This document shows, one piece after another, positions 8,488-15,493 of a stretch of DNA of 64,000 nt. The position numbers and the translations under genes are program-made. This DNA comes from Sphingorhabdus lacus (GTDB taxonomy: Bacteria; Pseudomonadota; Alphaproteobacteria; Sphingomonadales; Sphingomonadaceae): NCBI RefSeq assembly GCF_009768975.1, contig NZ_CP035733.1, positions 2,046,001 through 2,110,000 on the forward strand, read 5' to 3'. Below the pieces are notes generated by a model. That model saw nothing but the letters and a program-made list of their open reading frames with translations. It was not told where the DNA came from and did not search any database. Each line of letters starts with the position of its first letter. Within the stretch, counting starts at the first letter, position 1.

Positions 8488-8817
8488 ATGGCCCAAGACG
8501 ACGACGACAAAGCAGGCGGCACCCCCGGCGTAGGACTTGCCACGCGCACGCGGCCCAAGACCCAGAAGCCGAGCCAGTATAAGGTGCTCCTGCTCAACGA
8601 CGATTATACGCCGATGGAATTTGTCGTTCATGTCCTGAAAGCCTTTTTCTCGATGGACACCGATCAGGCCACACGCGTGATGCTTCATGTCCATCAAAAG
8701 GGCGTCGGTGTCTGCGGGATCTTCACCTATGAAGTTGCCGAAACCAAGGTGACGCAGGTCATGGATTTTGCGCAGAAGAACCAGCACCCGCTGCAGTGTA
8801 CGCTTGAAAAGGCCTGA
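8488..8817 (+). CDS. clpS: ATP-dependent Clp protease adaptor ClpS
   Basis: Delivers N-degron substrates to ClpAP. The core is clear: [20 protein letters not shown] forms the ligand-binding loop, followed by [20 protein letters not shown] and the C-terminal [12 protein letters not shown]. With the start at 8488 (MAQDDDDK) it has 109 residues, normal for the family; ATG 8476 is an alternative adding four residues, and neither has a good ribosome site. The stop lies directly against the stop of the opposite-strand HxlR gene. clpA is not in the window. Confidence 0.93.
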   Translation: MAQDDDDKAGGTPGVGLATRTRPKTQKPSQYKVLLLNDDYTPMEFVVHVLKAFFSMDTDQATRVMLHVHQKGVGVCGIFTYEVAETKVTQVMDFAQKNQHPLQCTLEKA

Positions 8818-9276
8818 TTAGGCCGCGCCTCTGACCACATTTCCTTTAAGGTCGCCGTAACCCAGCGGCTCCCCACAATGGGGGCAGGTTGTTTCCAGCC
8901 CCACATCCTGACCGCAGGCGCGGTGAATATAACGGATAGCGAGCGGATCGCCCTCTGCACGTTCCCACCGCTCGGCCCAATTGCGCATCGCATAGAGAAC
9001 CGAGAACAGATCCTTGCCCTTGTCGGTGAGCGCGTAGCGGTACCGGATCGGCCGCTCCTGATAGGCGATCCTCACAATAATCCCTTTATCGCGCAAATGC
9101 CGAAGCCGGTCCGTCAGCATTTGCGGCGACGCGCCGCTGCGCGACTGAAGGTGTTCGAACCGCTCCTTCCCGAAAAACAGTTCGCGCAGGATCAGCAACG
9201 TCCACCGATCCCCAAGCACGTCGGCAGATTTGGCAACGGGGCAAATACGCGTGTCGATGACGGTCCGTTTCGGCAT
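8818..9276 (-). CDS. HxlR-family transcriptional regulator
   Basis: Winged-helix regulator of 152 residues. The HxlR signature CPVAKSADVLGDRWTLLILRE has its first Cys in place, followed by RFEHLQSRSGASPQMLTDRL and LRDKGIIVRIAYQERPIRY. The C-terminal extension carries two CPHC/CGQ-type cysteine pairs (RACGQDV and CPHCGEPLGYGD) that may bind zinc. It is divergent from the SDR gene at 9331, with a 17-base palindrome in the 54-base gap, so it probably controls that operon and itself. Inducer unknown. Confidence 0.85.
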   Translation of the reverse strand: MPKRTVIDTRICPVAKSADVLGDRWTLLILRELFFGKERFEHLQSRSGASPQMLTDRLRHLRDKGIIVRIAYQERPIRYRYALTDKGKDLFSVLYAMRNWAERWERAEGDPLAIRYIHRACGQDVGLETTCPHCGEPLGYGDLKGNVVRGAA

Positions 9277-9288
9277 AATTTGCTTGTT

Positions 9289-9305
9289 ACTATGATTATC
9301 ATAGT
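9289..9305. promoter_or_regulatory. 17-bp palindromic operator between HxlR and SDR genes
   Basis: ACTATGATTATCATAGT is a perfect inverted repeat of eight bases around one T. It lies 12 bases from the HxlR start codon and 25 bases before the SDR start codon. This is the expected position for an HxlR dimer site controlling both divergent genes. Confidence 0.7.
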
Positions 9306-9330
9306 TATTCTAGCCCGAAAGGAGATTCGG

Positions 9331-10056
9331 ATGAGTGCTGCATTGATTGTAGGGGCAGGCGATGCCACCGGCGGGGCGATTGCACGGGCCTTTGCGCGTG
9401 AAGGCTATACCGCCTGCGTCAACCGCCGGGCGCGGAATGTGGCGCAGCTGGAAACGCTGGTGCAGTCCATCGAAGCCGAAGGCTTTGCCGCCAAGGCCTA
9501 TCCCGGTGACGCACGGCTGGAAGAAGATGTGACCGCGATGGTCGACGCCATCGAGCGCGATGTGGGCCCAATCAATGTGGCGGTGTTCAACATTGGCGCG
9601 AATGTGAACTTCTCCATCCTCGAAACTACCGCGCAAGTGTACCGGAAAGTCTGGGAAATGGCGGCCTTTGCCGGGTTCCTGATGGGCCGTGAAGTTGCCA
9701 AACGCATGGTGACGCGCGGTCACGGCACAATCATCTTTACAGGGGCGACGGCGTCGCTTCGCGGCGGCAAGGGTTTTTCCGCTTTTTCGGGTGCGAAGGG
9801 TGCGTTGCGGATGCTGGCGCAATCCATGGCGCGGGAATTGGGGCCACAGAATATCCATGTCGCCCATGTCGTGATCGACGGTGGCATCGATACCGAATTC
9901 ATCCGCGGCCTTCGCGCTGACTTTGACGAGGCAAAGGCACTGGATAAGGTCCTGTCGCCCGATGCCATAGCAGCGCAATATGTTGTGCTGCACAAGCAAC
10001 ATCGCAGCGCGTGGACGCATGAGCTCGACCTGCGGCCCTGGGCGGAGACATTCTGA
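9331..10056 (+). CDS. SDR-family protein with Phe in place of the catalytic Tyr
   Basis: Short-chain dehydrogenase/reductase fold, 241 residues. The nucleotide-binding loop is LIVGAGDATGGAIARAFA and the NxGxN-type strand is VFNIGANV. The active-site segment reads GFSAFSGAKGAL, so the usual YxxxK tyrosine is phenylalanine while the lysine remains. Other SDR groups with this change exist, but classic oxidoreduction would be impaired. AAAGGAGA seven bases upstream fixes the start. It overlaps the next gene by one base and is divergent from an HxlR regulator. The substrate is not evident; with the downstream isomerase an aromatic pathway is possible. Confidence 0.8.
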   Translation: MSAALIVGAGDATGGAIARAFAREGYTACVNRRARNVAQLETLVQSIEAEGFAAKAYPGDARLEEDVTAMVDAIERDVGPINVAVFNIGANVNFSILETTAQVYRKVWEMAAFAGFLMGREVAKRMVTRGHGTIIFTGATASLRGGKGFSAFSGAKGALRMLAQSMARELGPQNIHVAHVVIDGGIDTEFIRGLRADFDEAKALDKVLSPDAIAAQYVVLHKQHRSAWTHELDLRPWAETF

Positions 10057-10658
10057 TGGCAAAAAGCTTTGAATTTCTGTTCGATTTCGGCGGACCCAAC
10101 AGCTATCTTGCGCATAAAATGCTGCCGGAGCTCTGCGCGCGTACCGGGGCAGAAGCGGTCTACACGCCCATCCTTTTGGGCGGACTGTTCAAGCTGACCA
10201 ATAATCAGGCCCCGCTAATGCGCTATGCGGAGACGCCCGCCAAGCGGAACTATGAAATGCTGGAGTTTGACCGCTTCGTCAAAGCGCACTCCATTCCGTT
10301 CCGGATGAACCCGAACTTCCCGATCAATTCGCTATATCTCATGCGCGGCGCGGTCGCGGCGCAGCATCTCGGATGCTTCATGCCCTATGTCGAGGCGATC
10401 ATGGCCGCCATGTGGGAAAAGGGCCTGAATACCGGCGATCTTGACGTGGTGCGCAAGGTTCTGGAAGATGCCGACCTCGACAGTGCGGCCATATTGGCCA
10501 AAGCCGACGACCCCGACGTAAAGGCCGAGCTTGTCGCAAACACCGAAAAGGCGGCGGGGCGCGGAGCCTTTGGCGTGCCTACCTTCTTTGTCGGGCCGGA
10601 CATGTACTGGGGCAAGGAAAGACTGGGACAGGTCGAGGACGCATTGACCGCGTCGTAA
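10056..10658 (+). CDS. 2-hydroxychromene-2-carboxylate isomerase-like (DsbA/GST-kappa fold)
   Basis: A 200-residue protein of the HCCA isomerase/GST-kappa family. The N-terminus FEFLFDFGGPNSYLAHKMLP carries the serine/asparagine glutathione site typical of these enzymes (FDFxSPxxY in relatives), and the C-terminal GAFGVPTFFVGPDMYWGKER is the conserved cis-proline block. Known relatives isomerise chromene intermediates in naphthalene breakdown using glutathione. Its ATG overlaps the SDR stop codon (TGATG), so the two genes are translationally coupled. No ring dioxygenase is nearby, so the real substrate is open. Confidence 0.85.
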   Translation: MAKSFEFLFDFGGPNSYLAHKMLPELCARTGAEAVYTPILLGGLFKLTNNQAPLMRYAETPAKRNYEMLEFDRFVKAHSIPFRMNPNFPINSLYLMRGAVAAQHLGCFMPYVEAIMAAMWEKGLNTGDLDVVRKVLEDADLDSAAILAKADDPDVKAELVANTEKAAGRGAFGVPTFFVGPDMYWGKERLGQVEDALTAS

Positions 10659-10673
10659 CCGCTTTAAAGCCGA

Positions 10674-11018
10674 TCACTCTTCGATCCGGAATTCCGCTTT
10701 CTGCGTGAATGTGCGGTCGCTACCGTCAGCCAAGGGCGGAAAGCCCGTTGCACGCACGGCACTTGTGCATGCGGCGCGATCCAGATCGGCATGGCCGCTG
10801 CTGCTCGCAATAGCGCAGGATTTCGGCCTGCCATCTGGACCGACTGTCAATGCGATGATGACCGTTCCCTGCCGCCCCTCCCGCAGAGCGCGAACAGGAT
10901 AATCGACCGCGATTGTCTGGACGGAAGACGCTGCGTCGGCAGTTTTCGTTGTTGTGCCATTGCAGGGTGCGGCTACCAAAAGGACAGCACATATTCCGGT
11001 CAGAAATTCAGCTTTCAT
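10674..11018 (-). CDS. Secreted protein with TonB C-terminal-like domain
   Basis: A 114-residue exported protein. After a hydrophobic signal (MKAEFLTGICAVLLVAAP) comes a TonB-C/energy-transducer-like domain: DYPVRALREGRQGTVIIALTV, then GRPKSCAIASSSGHADLDRA and FPPLADGSDR. Such isolated domains occur outside true TonB and need not drive transport. There is no membrane anchor or proline-rich linker of full TonB. Start 11018 is chosen over an upstream in-frame start because AGGAG precedes it and the signal begins there. A Cys after the signal has proline before it, so lipidation is doubtful. Confidence 0.7.
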   Translation of the reverse strand: MKAEFLTGICAVLLVAAPCNGTTTKTADAASSVQTIAVDYPVRALREGRQGTVIIALTVGPDGRPKSCAIASSSGHADLDRAACTSAVRATGFPPLADGSDRTFTQKAEFRIEE

Positions 11019-11084
11019 TGTAACGGCTCCTGCCCTTGCATTAGTCTGGCTTGCCTCCTCAGACAATGCCGCTAAATACGGGCG

Positions 11085-12365
11085 ATGGACAAGATAATCG
11101 TACGCGGCGGCAACGCACTAAAGGGGAAAATTCCGATATCGGGGGCAAAGAACAGCGCGCTGACGCTGCTGCCGTGCGCCTTGCTGACCGATGAGCCGCT
11201 GACCTTACGTAACTTGCCGCGATTGGCTGATATTGACGGCTTCCAGCATCTTCTGAACCAGTTCGGTATTTCAACCAGCATCGCGGGATCGCGTCCCGAA
11301 GATTTCGGCCGCGTCATGACGCTGGAGGCGACGCGCATCACCAGCAATGTTGCGCCCTATGAACTCGTCCGCAAAATGCGCGCCTCGATCCTCGTGCTCG
11401 GCCCGATGTTGGCGCGCGCGGGGGAAGCTACCGTTTCGCTGCCCGGTGGCTGCGCCATTGGCAACCGCCCGATTGACTTGCATCTCAAGGCGCTTGAGGC
11501 CTTTGGCGTCGAAATCGAATTGGCGGCGGGTTATGTAAAGGCCATGGCACCCGACGGCATCCCAGGCGGGACCTTTACCTTCCCGGTTGTCTCGGTGGGG
11601 GCCACGGAAAATGCCCTAATGGCGGCCAGCCTCGCCAAGGGTACCTGCATTTTGCACAATGCTGCGCGCGAGCCGGAAATTGTCGATCTGTGCAATCTGC
11701 TGGTTGCCATGGGCGCCGAAATTGAGGGGATCGGTACGTCCGACCTGATCATCCACGGCAAAGACCGCCTCCATGGCGCGACCTACCGCGTGATGAGCGA
11801 CCGGATCGAAGCGGGAAGCTATGCATGCGCCGCGGCGATTACGGGCGGCGATGTCGAGCTGATCGGTGCAAAGGCGAGCGAAATGGACGCAACCGTCGAT
11901 GCATTGCGCCAGGCCGGGGTCTCGGTGGAAGAAACCAAGGCTGGTATCCGCGTATCCTCGGATGGCAAGCTAAAGCCTCTGACGATTTCGACGGCACCTT
12001 ATCCGGGATTTGCCACCGATATGCAGGCGCAGTTTATGGCCATGTTGTGCTTGGCCGACGGTGCCAGCGTGTTGACCGAAACCATCTTCGAAAACCGCTA
12101 CATGCATGTCCCCGAACTCAACCGCATGGGCGCGCATATCGAGACCAAGGGCCGCACCGCGATTGTGCACGGCGTCAAAGGGCTCACCGGCGCACCCGTG
12201 ATGGCCACGGACTTGCGCGCGTCGATGAGTCTGGTGATTGCCGGATTGGTGGCCGAGGGCGAAACCCATGTCAGCCGCCTCTACCATCTCGACCGCGGCT
12301 ATGAACGGCTGGAAGAGAAGCTCCAGCTCGTCGGTGCCGATGTCGAGCGGGTTGGCGCGGAGTAG
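11085..12365 (+). CDS. murA: UDP-N-acetylglucosamine 1-carboxyvinyltransferase MurA
   Basis: First committed step of peptidoglycan synthesis: transfers enolpyruvate from PEP to UDP-GlcNAc. The 426 residues match the family. [15 protein letters not shown] is the N-terminal Lys/Asn motif. [15 protein letters not shown] holds Cys123, the equivalent of the fosfomycin-reactive Cys115 of E. coli. [14 protein letters not shown] and [15 protein letters not shown] follow. It stands alone, with no other mur genes adjacent; the LOV-HTH photoreceptor follows in the same direction after 86 bases. Confidence 0.96.
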   Translation: MDKIIVRGGNALKGKIPISGAKNSALTLLPCALLTDEPLTLRNLPRLADIDGFQHLLNQFGISTSIAGSRPEDFGRVMTLEATRITSNVAPYELVRKMRASILVLGPMLARAGEATVSLPGGCAIGNRPIDLHLKALEAFGVEIELAAGYVKAMAPDGIPGGTFTFPVVSVGATENALMAASLAKGTCILHNAAREPEIVDLCNLLVAMGAEIEGIGTSDLIIHGKDRLHGATYRVMSDRIEAGSYACAAAITGGDVELIGAKASEMDATVDALRQAGVSVEETKAGIRVSSDGKLKPLTISTAPYPGFATDMQAQFMAMLCLADGASVLTETIFENRYMHVPELNRMGAHIETKGRTAIVHGVKGLTGAPVMATDLRASMSLVIAGLVAEGETHVSRLYHLDRGYERLEEKLQLVGADVERVGAE

Positions 12366-12451
12366 ACCCTAACGGCCAAATCGGATATGTTTTCGATGGC
12401 CTATTGCTAAGTGAAGCCAAGTGCGTCATCCTTAGGACTAGAGAAGACCCG

Positions 12452-13078
12452 ATGATGATGCACATGATAATGTCTGGACGCGGACGTCACCCAGTTCTGG
12501 ATGCAATACGGCACAGTCCGATTGCAACCGTAGTGAGCGATCCCAAAGAAGCGGATAACCCGATTATCGCTGCAAATGAGGCGTTTTGCACGCTTACGGG
12601 CTATAACGAAAGCGAAATTCTTGGCCGGAATTGCCGGTTCCTGCGCGGGCCGGATACCGAGAATAGCCAGACCGAAAAACTGCGGGAATCAATTCATGCA
12701 CGGCGTCCGACTCTGGCGGAGCTTATCAATTACCGCAAAGATGGGTCGCCGTTTCGGAACGCTGTGATGATTGCCCCCCTGTTCGACAGCGGTGGCAAGC
12801 TTGAATATTTTGTCGGATCGCAGATCGAAGTACTTCCCGAAGAGGAGAGTATTGCGGTCGTCCGCCAGCAGCAGGCGGCTGAGATTGTCCATCGGCTAAG
12901 CCCCCGCCAGCGCGAAATATTGCAGCAAATGGCGCAGGGTTTCCGCACAAAACAGATCGCCCATATGTTGTCGCTGAGCGAAAAAACGGTGCAAATGCAC
13001 CGGATGCTGATGTTCAAGAAACTGTCGACATCAAATGCGGCAGATGCCGTTCGTATTGCGGTCGAGGCGGGACTTTAA
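12452..13078 (+). CDS. LOV-HTH blue-light photoreceptor / transcription factor (EL222-like)
   Basis: A LOV (PAS-type) domain joined to a LuxR-type DNA-binding domain in 208 residues, the architecture of EL222 from Erythrobacter. The flavin motif reads GRNCRFLRG, with the photo-adduct Cys at residue 61. Other flavin-contact segments present are NEAFCTLTGY, INYRKDGSPFRN and FVGSQIEV. The C-terminal HTH is visible: LSPRQREILQQMAQGFRTKQ, then SEKTVQMHRMLMFKKL. In EL222 light releases the HTH to dimerise and activate transcription. Start at the first of three consecutive ATGs, after GAGAAG. Targets are unknown; the frame is open upstream to 12404. Confidence 0.92.
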   Translation: MMMHMIMSGRGRHPVLDAIRHSPIATVVSDPKEADNPIIAANEAFCTLTGYNESEILGRNCRFLRGPDTENSQTEKLRESIHARRPTLAELINYRKDGSPFRNAVMIAPLFDSGGKLEYFVGSQIEVLPEEESIAVVRQQQAAEIVHRLSPRQREILQQMAQGFRTKQIAHMLSLSEKTVQMHRMLMFKKLSTSNAADAVRIAVEAGL

Positions 13079-13404
13079 CGTCCTGTTTTCCGGACTAAAT
13101 CGACATACACGCCCCAAAAGCTACAGCCATTCGCCTATATGGGCCAAATCCGGTATTTTGAGTGCAGCCTTATTGCGGCATTAAGCATGCACAGGTAGGC
13201 GGCAATGTAGGTCGGAAAAGCGTCCGGTCTTATCCCTCCCTCAAAACGAAGGGCGCTTTGTATATACGGCGGTAACCCTCCATCGCACGAACTAGACTCT
13301 CTTTGCCGTCCGCCTGTAACCCGCCAACGAATGCCTGATATGGAAATTCGAGCATTTTGGGGTCGCAATTGTACCGCCATGGCCTTGCCTTCGGCGGTAC
13401 TTTT
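13079..13404. other. 326-base intergenic region without a convincing gene
   Basis: Lies between the LOV-HTH gene and the convergent ribbon-helix-helix gene. One minus-strand open frame (13135-13380) starts inside a terminator hairpin and has an unconvincing composition, so it is not called. The + strand ends in a good rho-independent terminator about 290 bases after the LOV gene. That leaves room for a long 3' untranslated region or a separate small RNA, but I recognise no known RNA family. Confidence 0.5.
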
Positions 13405-13406
13405 TT
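13371..13406 (+). terminator. Rho-independent terminator (plus strand)
   Basis: GTACCGCC at 13371-13378 pairs exactly with GGCGGTAC at 13393-13400, followed by TTTTTT. The U-tract overlaps the stop codon of the opposite-strand gene at 13405. Confidence 0.8.
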
Positions 13407-13641
13407 ATTCGCGGTTTGCGCTTACCCAGAGGCGGATGGCGCTGGCGAGGCCGCAGGGTGACGCAGATTCCAGCCGTTCAACGTCAATTTGGGCGACAAG
13501 GGCATTCACCGGCAAGCTCCGCTTGTCCGCCGCCCGTTTCAGCGCATCCCAGAACAAAGGCTCCAAACTGATCGACGTTTGATGTCCGGCGATCGTCATG
13601 CTGCGCTTGACCGGCGGATGATAAATGGAAATGCCCTGCAC
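13405..13641 (-). CDS. Ribbon-helix-helix domain protein (RHH_4-like)
   Basis: A 78-residue small protein. KRSMTIAGHQTSISLEPLFW followed by ALKRAADKRSLPVNALVAQI is the signature of the RHH_4 family of putative DNA-binding proteins found across alphaproteobacteria. Start GTG 13641 lies 39 bases after the phaB stop on the same strand, so it may be the last gene of a phaB transcript. ATG 13599 is an alternative that keeps the whole RHH core. Biological role unknown; proximity to phaB does not prove a role in PHA control. Confidence 0.75.
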   Translation of the reverse strand: MQGISIYHPPVKRSMTIAGHQTSISLEPLFWDALKRAADKRSLPVNALVAQIDVERLESASPCGLASAIRLWVSANRE

Positions 13642-13680
13642 AATTTATCCCGTCATCCGCCCGTCACACGTAGCATTGCA

Positions 13681-14403
13681 TCAATACATATGCTGCCCGC
13701 CGTTAATCGACAGCGTCGACCCCGTAATGAACCCTGCATTTTCGCTCGTCAGGAATTCTACCCCGCGCGCAATTTCATCCGCATTGCCGAGGCGCCCCAC
13801 CGGAATCTGCGCCACAATCTTTTCCATCACATTTTCCGGAATGGTCGACAGCATTTCTGTGCCGATATAGCCCGGCGCAATCGCGTTGGCCGTTACACCG
13901 TGGCGGGCGCCCTCCATGGCGAGCGACTTGGTAAAGCCATGGATGCCCGACTTGGCCGCAGCATAATTGACCTGACCGATCTGCCCGCCCTGACCGTTGA
14001 CGGACCCGATATTGACGATACGTCCCCATTTGCGTTCGCGCATTCCGGTAAACACCGCTTTCGCCATGTTGAAGCAGCCGGTCAGATCGACGCGGATGAC
14101 CTCGTCCCATTGTTCGAATGTCATTTTGACCATGGTTGCGTCGCGCGTGATACCGGCATTGTTGACCATGATATCGATGGAGCCGAATTCCGCCTCAATC
14201 GCGGCACAGGATTCGATGCACGCCTCGTGATTGCCGACATCCCATTTGCGAACGGGAATCCCGGTACGCTCCGAAAATTCCTTGGCGGCGGCGTCATTGC
14301 CACCGTAATTGGCGACGACGAACCGTCCTTTTTCCTTCAATTTCAGACTGATCGCTTCGCCAATGCCCCGTGTTCCCCCGGTTACGACCGCAATACGTGA
14401 CAT
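13681..14403 (-). CDS. phaB: Acetoacetyl-CoA reductase PhaB
   Basis: NADPH-dependent reduction of acetoacetyl-CoA to (R)-3-hydroxybutyryl-CoA for PHA synthesis. The 240 residues show VTGGTRGIGEAISLKL (nucleotide binding), NNAGITRD, the catalytic Ser in NIGSVNGQGGQIGQ and YAAAK with catalytic Tyr and Lys, plus APGYIGTEM. The PhaB-type substrate segment GSVNGQGGQIGQVNY separates it from ordinary FabG. AGGAGAG precedes the ATG. The gene lies downstream of hemH on the same strand with a 91-base gap containing a TTGACGTTAGCG element shared with the 5.0-kb dehydrogenase promoter. Confidence 0.93.
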   Translation of the reverse strand: MSRIAVVTGGTRGIGEAISLKLKEKGRFVVANYGGNDAAAKEFSERTGIPVRKWDVGNHEACIESCAAIEAEFGSIDIMVNNAGITRDATMVKMTFEQWDEVIRVDLTGCFNMAKAVFTGMRERKWGRIVNIGSVNGQGGQIGQVNYAAAKSGIHGFTKSLAMEGARHGVTANAIAPGYIGTEMLSTIPENVMEKIVAQIPVGRLGNADEIARGVEFLTSENAGFITGSTLSINGGQHMY

Positions 14404-14467
14404 ATCTCTCTCCTGACTTTTTGCTTGATTTCACATGAAGAATAGCCGGAGCCGCCACAAGTGCAAG

Positions 14468-14485
14468 TTGACGTTAGCGTTAGCG
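14468..14485. promoter_or_regulatory. Possible operator upstream of phaB
   Basis: TTGACGTTAGCGTTAGCG lies in the hemH-phaB gap. Its first nine bases, and the base pattern after them, resemble the palindrome at 4986-5003 before the acyl-CoA dehydrogenase. A common regulator of acyl-CoA and PHA genes is possible but unproven. Confidence 0.35.
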
Positions 14486-14494
14486 CATAGCTAT

Positions 14495-15493
14495 TCAGAG
14501 CCAGCCGGAAAGTTCCCGCCGAACGAGAGTTTCCAGCATATCCATGCCCACATCGCTGTCGTTCAGACAGGGCAGATAGGCATAGTGGGTGCCGCCTGCT
14601 TCTTCGAACTGCTCCTGCCCCTGTATGGCGAGCTCCTCCAACGTTTCGAGACAATCGACGGAAAAGCCCGGCGCAAAGATCGCAATCTTTTTCCGACCGT
14701 CGCGCGCCAATTGCATGATCGTTTCATCGGTCGCGGGTTCCAGCCATTTGGCACGGCCAAAGCGCGACTGGAAACTGACCACCAGTTCACGCCCCATTGC
14801 CTCGGATAGGAGCCGCGCAGTTTTCTGGCAGTGGCAGTGATAGGGATCACCAAGATATAATGTGCGTTCCGGCATGCCGTGGAAACTGATGACGAGCGCG
14901 TCCGGCGTAAAATCGAGTGTTGCCAGCGATGCCTCAACCGACGTCTTCAGCGCCGCAATATAGGCCGCATCGTCATGATAGGCGGGCAATGTGCGAATGG
15001 CCGGATGCCAGCGCATTTTGGTCAGTGCGGCATAGGCTTCGTCCTGCACTGTGCCGGTGGTCGCGCCTGAATATTGCGGATAGAGCGGCGCAATAAGGAT
15101 GCGGTTACAACCGGCCTCTTTCATCGCTGCGAGCTGGTCTGGAATCGACGGATTTCCGTAACGCATCGCGTAACGCACGTCGGCTTGTCCGTGCAATCGC
15201 TCGGCCAGCGCTTTCATCTGCGCGATCGTAAAGAAGGCGAGCGGAGAGCCACTTTCGGTCCAGACCTTGGAATAGGCTTTGGCCGATTTCTGCGGACGTG
15301 TGTTGAGGATTACGCCGCGCAAAATCGGCTGCCAGACCAGCGGCGGAATTTCGACGACGCGGCGGTCGGACAAAAACTGTTTCAGATAGCGTTTTACGGC
15401 CTCGGTGGTCGGTGCATCCGGCGTGCCCAGATTGACCAGTAGTACCCCGATTCTGGGTGCAGCGACGACGGGATGGGTGTCGGGCTTTTCCAT
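14495..15493 (-). CDS. hemH: Ferrochelatase HemH
   Basis: Inserts Fe2+ into protoporphyrin IX, the last step of haem synthesis. The 332 residues show VLLVNLGTPDAP at the N-terminus, YPQYSGATTGTV, the catalytic His in ISFHGMPERTL, CHCQKTARL and the Glu-bearing FSVDCLETLEEL. ATG 15493 overlaps the stop codon of the upstream molybdenum hydroxylase gene (TGATG), so the two are translationally coupled; an in-frame GTG directly before it is less likely. Confidence 0.95.
   Translation of the reverse strand: MEKPDTHPVVAAPRIGVLLVNLGTPDAPTTEAVKRYLKQFLSDRRVVEIPPLVWQPILRGVILNTRPQKSAKAYSKVWTESGSPLAFFTIAQMKALAERLHGQADVRYAMRYGNPSIPDQLAAMKEAGCNRILIAPLYPQYSGATTGTVQDEAYAALTKMRWHPAIRTLPAYHDDAAYIAALKTSVEASLATLDFTPDALVISFHGMPERTLYLGDPYHCHCQKTARLLSEAMGRELVVSFQSRFGRAKWLEPATDETIMQLARDGRKKIAIFAPGFSVDCLETLEELAIQGQEQFEEAGGTHYAYLPCLNDSDVGMDMLETLVRRELSGWL

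Noticed and set aside
13135-13380. Minus-strand 81-codon open frame in the LOV-RHH gap
   Set aside because: Starts inside a terminator hairpin, no ribosome site, no recognisable family.
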